A stretch of 7,264 nt of DNA from an uncultured Erysipelotrichaceae bacterium (GCA_902795675.1 CADBLZ010000047.1:1-7264); one strand, 5' to 3'. Positions 1 through 6,069 are shown, counted from the first letter of the stretch. A program made the numbers and translations. The notes: generated by a model not told the origin, from the letters alone.

Positions 1-149
1 GCTAAGATATCTTCAGTTGATCTCTTTTCTGAATTAACTTCTATTTTATAATCCATACCAAGACTTTCACATATAGTACTAATCTTTCTACTTAAACCAA
101 CTGCTTCATTCTTATTACTGAATGAATTGATTAAAAAGACATATTTCAT
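1..149 (-). CDS. Probable diacylglycerol/lipid kinase, N-terminal fragment (runs off left edge)
   Basis: Reading the minus strand from ATG at 149-147 gives about 49 residues with no stop before the window edge. The start M-K-Y-V-F-L-I-N-S-F, followed by a helix with K-I-S-T-I-C and then G-M-D-Y-K-I-E-V, has the spacing of the N-terminal Rossmann-like strand, helix and second strand of the DAGK catalytic (YegS/BmrU/DgkB) family, in which the first strand usually reads KxxxIxNPxxGxGK. Here the loop is N-S-F-S-N-K-N-E, so the usual NPxSGxGK signature is degenerate. Members phosphorylate diacylglycerol or related lipids at the inner membrane face and recycle lipid from envelope polymer synthesis. 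The start is supported by GAGGTGAT about four bases upstream. The catalytic part lies outside the window, so the family call is moderate. Confidence 0.55.
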   Translation of the reverse strand, partial: MKYVFLINSFSNKNEAVGLSRKISTICESLGMDYKIEVNSEKRSTEDIL

Positions 150-162
150 ATTAATCACCTCG

Positions 163-194
163 AGTATATTATAAAACAAAACTTTAAATATCAA
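163..194 (-). promoter_or_regulatory. Candidate promoter of the leftward lipid-kinase-like gene
   Basis: On the minus strand a perfect TATAAT (-10) lies at 173-168 and TTGATA (-35) at 194-189, separated by 15 bases. That is shorter than the 16-18 optimum, so the -35 is uncertain; the -10 is convincing. Transcription would start near 161, just before the GAGGTGAT ribosome binding site. The element shares a roughly 80-base divergent region with the acpS promoter. Confidence 0.5.
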
Positions 195-201
195 AAATTT
201 A

Positions 202-210
202 TGTTACAAT
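202..210 (+). promoter_or_regulatory. Extended -10 promoter of acpS
   Basis: TG-T-TACAAT at 202-210 fits an extended -10 element (TGnTATAAT with one mismatch). No good -35 sits 16-18 bases upstream, which extended -10 promoters tolerate. A start site near 217 would put the ribosome binding site at the very 5' end of the message, giving a leader of only about 11 bases before GTG 228. Confidence 0.5.
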
Positions 211-216
211 TTACTT

Positions 217-223
217 AGGTGAT
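217..223 (+). promoter_or_regulatory. Ribosome binding site that decides the acpS start
   Basis: AGGTGAT at 217-223 is fully complementary to the ATCACCT region of the 16S rRNA 3' end and lies four bases before GTG 228. A possible GTG at 219 falls inside this site and has no ribosome binding site of its own, so translation most likely starts at 228. Confidence 0.7.
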
Positions 224-227
224 AAAA

Positions 228-578
228 GTGCAAACAGGAATCGATTTAGTTAAAATAGACTCATTTACTAAGTTAATGGATAATGAAACATTTATTAATA
301 ATAACTTTAATGAATCAGAAATAAACTACTTACATGATCACTATAGTACACAAACATTAGCAGGTTTATATGCTTCTAAAGAAGCATTATTAAAAGCATT
401 AAAAAAAGGAATAAATAATTATTCCTTAAAAGATATTGAAATTAATCATGATTCCAATAGTGCTCCTTATATAATCTTACATAACAAGATTAAAGAAGAC
501 TTTAATGTAAAAGATATATCTTTATCAATATCACATGATGGCGATTACGCAATCGCAATCGTCTTATTGATTATTTGA
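228..578 (+). CDS. acpS: Holo-[acyl-carrier-protein] synthase AcpS
   Basis: AcpS (EC 2.7.8.7) moves 4'-phosphopantetheine from CoA to the serine of carrier proteins in the cytoplasm. From GTG 228 the protein has 116 residues, close to the family's usual ~120. Family signatures are in order: G-I-D-L-V near the N-terminus (Asp6, metal ligand), F-N-E-S-E around residue 27, the hallmark L-Y-A-S-K-E-A-L-L-K-A-L (Glu52, metal ligand), P-Y-I-I, and S-L-S-I-S-H-D-G-D-Y-A near the C-terminus. An alternative GTG at 219 would add three residues but overlaps the ribosome binding site. It ends at TGA 576-578, overlapping the 3' end of the convergent SGNH gene by 15 bases. It is an obvious candidate to activate the carrier protein of the neighbouring operon as well as the fatty acid ACP. 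The gene also supports use of the standard code, since it terminates at TGA where the family ends. Confidence 0.95.
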   Translation: MQTGIDLVKIDSFTKLMDNETFINNNFNESEINYLHDHYSTQTLAGLYASKEALLKALKKGINNYSLKDIEINHDSNSAPYIILHNKIKEDFNVKDISLSISHDGDYAIAIVLLII

Positions 579-1505
579 ATAGAAAACATATTTCTTATAT
601 GCTTCATCCCATGAAGCATATTTTTTATTGCCTCTTTTATCTTCTACTAATTCAGTACTCTTAATATATTCACCAATATATGTTGATACTTTACGAGCAC
701 CTAAATAATTTAAATGTCCACCTTCATCTTTTGTTTCTTTCTTCCAATCGATACCTAAATCAACTGTATTTAAATCGATGAATTCGACATCACTATATTT
801 TTCTAATAGTGTTTCTGTAGCGTTATGTTTCTTATAATTCCATGAGATTTGTGTTGGGAAACTAACTACTACTAGTTTAATATTATTCTTTTTACATAAT
901 TCATAAATCTTATCGAAATATTCTTTATTCTTATCAGGAATTACTTCTTTCTTAGAAGAATAAGTCATTTCATAATTAGACTTACCAGATTCTACTTTCG
1001 TAATATATTTATAACCTTTATAAATATTAATCCAATTATCTTTACTACCATACATGAAATAATTCTTCCAATTATTATGGTAAGTAGCTATTGGTATTAA
1101 CTTACGATAAAGTACTTCCATCTTATATTTTAATTTCTTATGTTTATCATCTCTAAATAACTCATTAGCTTCTAGAATAACAATCTTAGGTTTTTGTGTT
1201 TCCGTAACAGCTTCTAGATTACCATAAGATTCAGTTATGAGTTGAGCTGGATTAGAGCAATCGAATGTTGTATAACCAAATTCATTCCAAATCACCATTG
1301 GTGATAAAGAACTATAAACTAAACTGTCACCTATTACAGCCACATCGATTGTATTCTTTTGCTCACCTAGTACTTCATAAGTAGCTACTTTAATCATACC
1401 CATCTTACGAACATTACTACCAGGTAGTACAACATAAGTAAGTATTTCTGTGATTACTACAAAGAATATGACAAATAAGATACTTTTTAAAACATTCTTT
1501 TTCAT
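564..1505 (-). CDS. Membrane-anchored SGNH acyltransferase, DltD-like (last gene of operon)
   Basis: A 313-residue protein with one N-terminal membrane segment (about residues 4-27, after M-K-K-N) and an extracytoplasmic SGNH-type domain. The nucleophile motif is V-I-G-D-S-L-V-Y-S-S with Ser61. A conserved-looking N-P-A-Q lies near residue 85, and the C-terminal catalytic block is K-D-E-G-G-H-L-N-Y-L-G-A with His264 and acidic Asp260/Glu261. In Dlt and alginate-type systems, such enzymes take the acyl group from the MBOAT complex and put it on the envelope polymer, so the same role is inferred here. It is shorter than classical DltD (about 390-420 residues) and may belong to the broader DltD/AlgJ-like group. 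The start was set at ATG 1505: AGGAGG lies six bases upstream, whereas ATG 1529 lies upstream of that site and inside the MBOAT gene. Its 3' end overlaps acpS. The polymer acceptor cannot be told from sequence. Confidence 0.82.
   Translation of the reverse strand: MKKNVLKSILFVIFFVVITEILTYVVLPGSNVRKMGMIKVATYEVLGEQKNTIDVAVIGDSLVYSSLSPMVIWNEFGYTTFDCSNPAQLITESYGNLEAVTETQKPKIVILEANELFRDDKHKKLKYKMEVLYRKLIPIATYHNNWKNYFMYGSKDNWINIYKGYKYITKVESGKSNYEMTYSSKKEVIPDKNKEYFDKIYELCKKNNIKLVVVSFPTQISWNYKKHNATETLLEKYSDVEFIDLNTVDLGIDWKKETKDEGGHLNYLGARKVSTYIGEYIKSTELVEDKRGNKKYASWDEAYKKYVFYSNNQ
597..626 (+). terminator. Intrinsic terminator of acpS, inside the SGNH gene
   Basis: A perfect 11-bp stem (597-607 pairing with 611-621), a CCC loop at 608-610 and a run of T through 626 lie 18 bases after the acpS stop. 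The T run follows only in the plus direction, so it serves acpS. The stem has just three G-C pairs. The whole element is coding DNA for the C-terminus of the convergent SGNH gene, where it encodes the region around A-S-W-D-E-A-Y. Confidence 0.75.
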
Positions 1506-1510
1506 CATTA

Positions 1511-1517
1511 CCCTCCT
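1511..1517 (-). promoter_or_regulatory. Ribosome binding site that decides the SGNH gene start
   Basis: AGGAGGG reads on the minus strand from 1517 to 1511 and touches the MBOAT stop codon (TAG 1518-1516). Two adjacent ATG codons follow at 1508 and 1505. The second has better spacing from AGGAGG (six bases against three) and gives the M-K-K-N start typical of a membrane anchor. ATG 1529 lies upstream of this site and would put it inside the coding sequence. Confidence 0.7.
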
Positions 1518-3105
1518 AGAAATCAGCATATATAGGATCTACTGGAATATATCCAGGTCCATAAGCTCCAAGCATTATAATACTAAATATTAATAAATAA
1601 TATATAAACCATCTAAATACTATATTCTTTTTACTTATTTCTTCTCTTACATTAATATTACGTTCTTTTAGTAAACCTATAACAAAGATTACTAAAACAC
1701 CAATAATAATAACTGCTAAATCATATACATCAATACCTAGAATTGCTAAACCACCATCTTTAAATGAACTAAAGCTGAAGTTTGTAATAATTCTCTTAAG
1801 CATTACAAAACCTTGTCTAACTGTTGGTGCTCTAAAGAACATCTCACCAATAAAGACAAATAAAGCCATCTTAACTGATTGAAGAACACGATAAACAATG
1901 TTTTGTCTATTTATATGTAACTTAGTACATAACCATTGAATTAATGGTTCTAATAAATTACCAGATAATATCATTACAAAATGATACATACCATAGAATA
2001 AGAATGGCCATCCAGCACCATGCCATAAACCATTTAAAAACCATACACAGAATAATGCTATTCCACCGCATAGTATTGGTCCATATTTATTACCAAATAT
2101 CTTACGTGCATGTAATGTTAAATGTTTAACTGGTTTAGATAATGATACAGGATAGAAAATCATATCCTTAAACCATAAACCTAAACTAATGTGCCATCTT
2201 GTCCAGAACTCAGATATATTTTTAGCAAAGAATGGTTGTTTGAAGTTTTCAGGAATCTTAACACCAAACATCTCACCTATACCAATAACAACATCCATTG
2301 TACCTGAGAATTCCATATATAATAGTATTGTATAGAAGATAGCTCCTAAGAATAAAATACCACCACTAAAAGTAGTATAACTATCAAAGATCATACTAAC
2401 AGCAATATTTAATCTATCAGCTATAACAAACTTCTTAAAGAAACCATATAATACTCTTTGATATCCAAAACAAAAACTATTATATGAAACACTTTTACCT
2501 TCAAATAATTGATCTGCTGTGTCATTATACCTAACAATAGGTCCTTCCATTATTTGTGGGAAGAATGAAAGGAATAAAGCAACCTTACAAATATTCTTCT
2601 CTGCTTCAAACTTTCCATTATATACATCTACTAAATAAGCTATTGCTTGTAATGTATAGTAAGAAATACCAATCGGAGCAGCATACTTAATAATATTGTA
2701 ATGAACATCTAACTTAAATAAATCAAAGATATAATTTAAATTAGATCCAAAGAAATTAACATATTTAAATCCAAATAACATGGCTACATTAAATAAAATA
2801 CCTAATACTAACCATCTCTTCTTTTTCTTACTAAATAAAGTTTTAACTTCTTTTCGATTATCTTTATCTGTCTTTTCTAATACTTCATCTCGTTCTTTAT
2901 CAATTTTCGTAAACTTATTAGTAATTAAGTATATTGATAATATCGATAACAATAAAAAAGCAATTAGAAATTTACTAATCACACAAAAGAATCCAAAACT
3001 AACTGCTAATAAAAAATATGGTCTAAATTTCTTAGGAACTATATTATATATAACAATTAGAATTGGTATAAAAAGGAAGGCGAATATCGCATCGAAATAC
3101 GACAT
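1516..3105 (-). CDS. MBOAT family O-acyltransferase (DltB/AlgI-like) with fused acyl-shuttle C-terminus
   Basis: A 529-residue polytopic protein with about a dozen hydrophobic segments. MBOAT signatures are clear: F-W-T-R-W-H-I-S-L-G-L-W-F around residues 300-312 (His305), and N-G-L-W-H-G-A-G-W around 358-366 containing the catalytic His362 in the membrane. F-F-R-A-P at about 423-427 and the overall length resemble AlgI/PatA-type MBOATs (about 470-530) more than DltB (about 400). A highly charged loop at residues 64-98 probably faces the cytoplasm. In Dlt-type systems the MBOAT takes the acyl group from the holo-carrier thioester and transfers it to a tyrosine on the outside; that tyrosine is probably Tyr526 in this protein's own C-terminus. 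Its ATG overlaps the carrier gene's stop by one base (TAATG), with a ribosome binding site (AGAGGAAG) inside the carrier gene, indicating translational coupling. The SGNH partner follows directly. Confidence 0.93.
   Translation of the reverse strand: MSYFDAIFAFLFIPILIVIYNIVPKKFRPYFLLAVSFGFFCVISKFLIAFLLLSILSIYLITNKFTKIDKERDEVLEKTDKDNRKEVKTLFSKKKKRWLVLGILFNVAMLFGFKYVNFFGSNLNYIFDLFKLDVHYNIIKYAAPIGISYYTLQAIAYLVDVYNGKFEAEKNICKVALFLSFFPQIMEGPIVRYNDTADQLFEGKSVSYNSFCFGYQRVLYGFFKKFVIADRLNIAVSMIFDSYTTFSGGILFLGAIFYTILLYMEFSGTMDVVIGIGEMFGVKIPENFKQPFFAKNISEFWTRWHISLGLWFKDMIFYPVSLSKPVKHLTLHARKIFGNKYGPILCGGIALFCVWFLNGLWHGAGWPFLFYGMYHFVMILSGNLLEPLIQWLCTKLHINRQNIVYRVLQSVKMALFVFIGEMFFRAPTVRQGFVMLKRIITNFSFSSFKDGGLAILGIDVYDLAVIIIGVLVIFVIGLLKERNINVREEISKKNIVFRWFIYYLLIFSIIMLGAYGPGYIPVDPIYADF
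1519..1536 (-). other. C-terminal acyl-shuttle hexapeptide of the MBOAT (Tyr526)
   Basis: The last six codons of the MBOAT gene encode P-I-Y-A-D-F. This matches the pattern of the extracytoplasmic C-terminal hexapeptide (tyrosine third, final phenylalanine, as in F-I-Y-F-Q-F) described as an acyl carrier in Dlt and related MBOAT systems. In Dlt it sits on the microprotein DltX; in other systems it is fused to the MBOAT. The preceding G-A-Y-G-P-G-Y also resembles fused MBOAT tails. No separate dltX-like ORF was seen in the operon, consistent with fusion. The role is inferred from known systems. Confidence 0.65.
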
Positions 3106-3335
3106 TATTCTTCCTCTTTAAGTCTTTCAATTAAAGCCCACATACTTTTAACTGAATTAAAGTTTGCTGGAACGATTTCAACTGTTGGAATTTCAACATC
3201 AAATTCATCTTCTATTTCAGCTACTAAAGATAAAATAGTAAGTGAATTTAAGATTCTACCATCAATTAGATTTTCAGTATTTTCATAATCTACACCTGGT
3301 TGTAAATCCTCTAAAATTTCAATTAACTTTTCCAT
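3105..3335 (-). CDS. Stand-alone carrier protein (DltC/ACP-like)
   Basis: A 76-residue acidic, helical protein of the phosphopantetheine carrier family, matching the ~78-residue DltC length. The segment L-I-D-G-R-I-L-N-S-L-T-I-L contains the likely attachment Ser31, followed by A-E-I-E-D-E-F-D-V-E-I-P, the normal third-helix region, and P-A-N-F-N-S-V near the C-terminus. In DltC and most ACPs the serine is preceded by Asp (DSL/DSF); here it is Asn30 (codon AAT). The holo-form should carry the activated acyl group as a thioester between the adenylating enzyme and the MBOAT, possibly with the decarboxylase acting on it in between. ATG 3335 follows an AGAGGAG site that overlaps the stop of the upstream decarboxylase gene; the gap between the genes is 12 bases. 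The carrier role is firm; the cargo is unknown. Confidence 0.9.
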   Translation of the reverse strand: MEKLIEILEDLQPGVDYENTENLIDGRILNSLTILSLVAEIEDEFDVEIPTVEIVPANFNSVKSMWALIERLKEEE

Positions 3336-3347
3336 AATAACACTCCT

Positions 3348-4511
3348 CTATTCATAATTAGGATAATTAATTTCGTAAGTATTCTTATTATTTCTTACAA
3401 CTATAATTTCTCCATCACTCTTATATAATACCACATTTGGTAGATTTCTACTCAAAAATAATGAAATACCCTCAGTTACAGAGTAAGCACCAACATTTTT
3501 AAATACAAATATATCACCTAAATGTAATTTATTAACTTCTAAACTCTTAACAATAATATCGTTTATTGTACATAATGAACCATATAATGTATATGTTTCT
3601 TTTTCATCTTCTTTATTAGCTTGTAATAAATCAAAATGAGGTATTCTCATTGCCATTGTTTGACCATAGTAAACTAAATGATTAATACCACCATCTAACA
3701 TTACATGGTTACCATTCTTATTACTCTTCATATCAGAAACTTTAGTTAAATAGTAACCGCATGATGAAGCTATACTTCTACCTGATTCAATAGATATTTC
3801 CTTATCTTTAAATCTAGAAAGTAAACTATTAACTTCATCTAAGAAACTATCTTCATCAAATTCTTCATCTTGGAAATAATAGATTGGAAGACCTGGTCCA
3901 TATTCTATTTCATTTATTTTAAAATTTAATTCACTTTCAATACTATTAACAAATTCTTCTAAGTATTCAATTTCTCTTTCAATCTTTTTAATTCTTTTTT
4001 GTGTACCAGAGAAATACTCAATACCGTCAATTACAAAATGATCATTATCATTATTCTTAATAATATCTTTTAATTCTTCTTCTGTAACACCAAATTGATT
4101 ACCTGAAGTAAGTCTTATTAAGATATGTAACTTACGATTATACTTAGTAGCTAATTCTTTTAATAATTCATATTGATTAACTGATTCAATTGTATATTTA
4201 CCAATATCATCATAATTAGATACCATCTTATTAATAGATTCATAATCTTTATATACACCTGAAATAACCATTTTAGAGTGATCTATACCTAAGTTATTAC
4301 ATATTTCAAATTCACCTGGTGAACAGATTTCAAATCTTTCTACATCTTCATCTAATTCTTTAGCAATAAATGAATTAGCTTTAACTGCATATACTAAATT
4401 AAATTCTTTATTAAATTTAGATTTTAAATAACTAATTCTATTCTTTAAATTATTAATATCAAAGACATAACATGGTGTACTAACTTTATCTAATACTTTA
4501 TTATAATCCAT
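3348..4511 (-). CDS. Fold-III PLP-dependent decarboxylase, BtrK/LysA-like
   Basis: A 387-residue protein with the alanine-racemase/diaminopimelate-decarboxylase fold: an N-terminal PLP barrel with Y-A-V-K-A-N-S (Lys44 forms the PLP aldimine), E-I-C-S-P-G-E-F at 61-68, G-P-G-L-P at 205-209 and I-E-S-G-R at 241-245 for phosphate binding, then D-G-G-I-N-H at 273-278, S-L-C-T-I-N-D (catalytic-type Cys314) and V-G-A-Y-S (Tyr343) in the C-terminal beta domain. Compared with LysA, the His-Ile-Gly-Ser-Gln motif reads F-S-G-T-Q and the C-E-S-x-D substrate motif reads C-T-I-N-D. Both changes resemble BtrK, which decarboxylates glutamyl-carrier thioesters, and related PepM-type enzymes (comparison from memory). 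It lies between the adenylating enzyme and the carrier gene, with a 1-base gap upstream, so it probably acts in the same pathway. Decarboxylation of a carrier-bound or free amino acid is inferred; a racemase role is less likely but not excluded. Confidence 0.85.
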   Translation of the reverse strand: MDYNKVLDKVSTPCYVFDINNLKNRISYLKSKFNKEFNLVYAVKANSFIAKELDEDVERFEICSPGEFEICNNLGIDHSKMVISGVYKDYESINKMVSNYDDIGKYTIESVNQYELLKELATKYNRKLHILIRLTSGNQFGVTEEELKDIIKNNDNDHFVIDGIEYFSGTQKRIKKIEREIEYLEEFVNSIESELNFKINEIEYGPGLPIYYFQDEEFDEDSFLDEVNSLLSRFKDKEISIESGRSIASSCGYYLTKVSDMKSNKNGNHVMLDGGINHLVYYGQTMAMRIPHFDLLQANKEDEKETYTLYGSLCTINDIIVKSLEVNKLHLGDIFVFKNVGAYSVTEGISLFLSRNLPNVVLYKSDGEIIVVRNNKNTYEINYPNYE

Positions 4512-4512
4512 T

Positions 4513-6012
4513 CTATTTCATCTCCATTAATTTCTTACGATCAATCTTACCATTTTTAGTTAATGGGAATTCATCTAATTTAATTAAATGACTAGGTATC
4601 ATATATACTGGTAAAGTTTCTTTTAATTTATTAAATAAATCATCTTTACTTAAATCACCAATATAGAAACCATATAATCTAGATTTCTCTTCTTCAAATA
4701 TAGCACAACTTCTAATAATACCATCTACATTCATAATAGCTTTATCTATTTCTTCTAATTCAATACGATGTCCTTGGTATTTAATTTGGAAATCTTTTCT
4801 TCCATTAAATACTAAATCATTATCTTCATTATAGAAAGCTAAATCACCAGTTCTATAAATATATTCAATATAATTATTAACTAAAGGATTTTGTGTAAAA
4901 TGTTTATCAGTTTGTTCTTTATTATTATAGTAACCTAAAGCAAGAGATGTACCACTTACACATATCTCTCCTGATTTATTTAATTCAGTTACTTCTTTAT
5001 CATTCTCATCTAATAAGAATACTCTTTCATTAGGGAATGCTTTACCAATAGGAATCTTATCATATTCTTTATTATGATCAATAATATAATAAGTACAATT
5101 ACATGTAATCTCAGTTGGACCATATACATTAACAAATGTTGTATTTGGTAACTTTTCCATCCATCTCTTTAAATGTTTAATTGGCATTACTTCACCACTA
5201 AATAAAATCTTCTTAACTGTTTCAGGAACTCTATAATCAAGTCCATGGAAAGTAGTTACTAAGCATAGTGCAGATACTGCCCAAGTCATTGTCGTTACTT
5301 TATTATCACATACATAATCTAATAACATAGATGGATTACTAAAATATCTCTTAGGTACAATTAATAATGTTGCTCCAACATAGAAAGCTGAATAAATATC
5401 TTTAACTGATACATCAAAATCAAATGGAGCTTGGTTAGCAATAATATCATCACTATTAAAGTTAAAAATACTAGTAAATTTATCAATAAAATCTATTACT
5501 GAACGATGAGATATAACTACACCTTTAGGTACACCTGTTGAACCAGATGTGAAGTTAACATATAAAGGATCATAATCAATATGATTACTTCTAGCTTTAT
5601 CTAAACCTTCATTATCTACCTCTTCATTCTTTAAATCTTTAATATTTAAGATAGTTAACTTATCAAAATACTTATTAGCTAGTTCAACATTACTATCATC
5701 AGTAATAACATAACTACTATTAACAGCATCTCTAATATTTAAGATTCTAGATTCAGGTAATTCTGGATTAATTAAAGTATAATAGTTACCACTATATACT
5801 GCTCCAAAGAAACCTATTAAAGTATCTATTCCCTTATCCATAAAGAATATAATTGGTTTATTAAAATAATTGTTTCTAGTAAAGTAAGAACCTACCTTCT
5901 TACTTTCACCTATAAAATCCTTATAACTAATCTTTTTATCTTCTTCTATAATAGCTATTTTATCAGGATTTTTATTACATGATTCTTCTAAAAAATCTAA
6001 TATATTAAACAT
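4513..6012 (-). CDS. DltA-like amino acid adenylating enzyme / carrier protein ligase (first gene of operon)
   Basis: A 499-residue stand-alone adenylation enzyme, near the ~500 of DltA. Core motifs in order: F-T-S-G-S-T-G-V-P-K-G-V at 154-165 (ATP loop), F-D-F-D-V-S-V-K-D-I-Y around 197-207 with Asp200 at the amino-group-binding position, V-Y-G-P-T-E at 296-301, Y-R-T-G-D-L at 386-391, G-R-K-D-F-Q-I-K followed by G-H-R-I-E-L-E-E at 404-421, and N-G-K-I-D-R with Lys489 in the C-terminal lobe. It should activate an amino acid as the AMP ester and load it on the holo-carrier encoded two genes downstream. At the position of the DltA cysteine in F-C-G-E that helps select D-alanine, it has Ser272 (F-S-G-E), so D-alanine specificity should not be assumed. 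ATG 6012 follows AGGTGGTG, and a good promoter lies just upstream. The ligase class is firm, the substrate open. Confidence 0.92.
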   Translation of the reverse strand: MFNILDFLEESCNKNPDKIAIIEEDKKISYKDFIGESKKVGSYFTRNNYFNKPIIFFMDKGIDTLIGFFGAVYSGNYYTLINPELPESRILNIRDAVNSSYVITDDSNVELANKYFDKLTILNIKDLKNEEVDNEGLDKARSNHIDYDPLYVNFTSGSTGVPKGVVISHRSVIDFIDKFTSIFNFNSDDIIANQAPFDFDVSVKDIYSAFYVGATLLIVPKRYFSNPSMLLDYVCDNKVTTMTWAVSALCLVTTFHGLDYRVPETVKKILFSGEVMPIKHLKRWMEKLPNTTFVNVYGPTEITCNCTYYIIDHNKEYDKIPIGKAFPNERVFLLDENDKEVTELNKSGEICVSGTSLALGYYNNKEQTDKHFTQNPLVNNYIEYIYRTGDLAFYNEDNDLVFNGRKDFQIKYQGHRIELEEIDKAIMNVDGIIRSCAIFEEEKSRLYGFYIGDLSKDDLFNKLKETLPVYMIPSHLIKLDEFPLTKNGKIDRKKLMEMK

Positions 6013-6040
6013 ATATACACCACCTAGATATACCTAAATA

Positions 6041-6069
6041 AGTTTACTACATTTTAGCTTTTTTCTCAA
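6041..6069 (-). promoter_or_regulatory. Sigma-A-type promoter of the five-gene operon
   Basis: On the minus strand TTGAGA (6069-6064) and TAAACT (6046-6041) are separated by exactly 17 bases, a good housekeeping promoter. Transcription would start near 6034, leaving a leader of about 22 bases with the AGGTGGTG ribosome binding site. No room remains for a riboswitch, and no other promoter of this quality was seen between the tightly packed operon genes. Confidence 0.75.

Noticed and set aside
510..524. AAAGATATATCTTT palindrome as an operator site
   Set aside because: It lies in the acpS coding sequence far from any promoter, and short AT palindromes are expected in DNA this AT-rich.
541..556. 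GCGATT-ACGC-AATCGC hairpin as a terminator for the leftward operon
   Set aside because: The 6-bp stem is perfect but is not followed by a T run on the minus strand. It falls in codons for the repeated Ala-Ile-Ala-Ile of AcpS, which explains the symmetry.
228..626. Code-4 reading (TGA as Trp) extending acpS through 578
   Set aside because: AcpS homology ends just before TGA 576-578, a terminator follows, and tryptophans in conserved motifs such as W-T-R-W-H use TGG.
1944..2129. Plus-strand ORF of 61 codons
   Set aside because: It lies antisense inside the MBOAT gene, has no ribosome binding site or recognisable domain, and its composition is what the reverse frame of a membrane protein gives.
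2780..3121. Plus-strand ORF of 113 codons
   Set aside because: It is antisense to the N-terminal part of the MBOAT gene and the end of the carrier gene, which have strong family signatures. It has no plausible start signal.
6013..6040. Leader riboswitch or attenuator before the operon
   Set aside because: The leader predicted from the TTGAGA/TAAACT promoter is about 22 bases, too short for a riboswitch. The hairpin at 6083-6107 lies upstream of the promoter and belongs to the previous gene.
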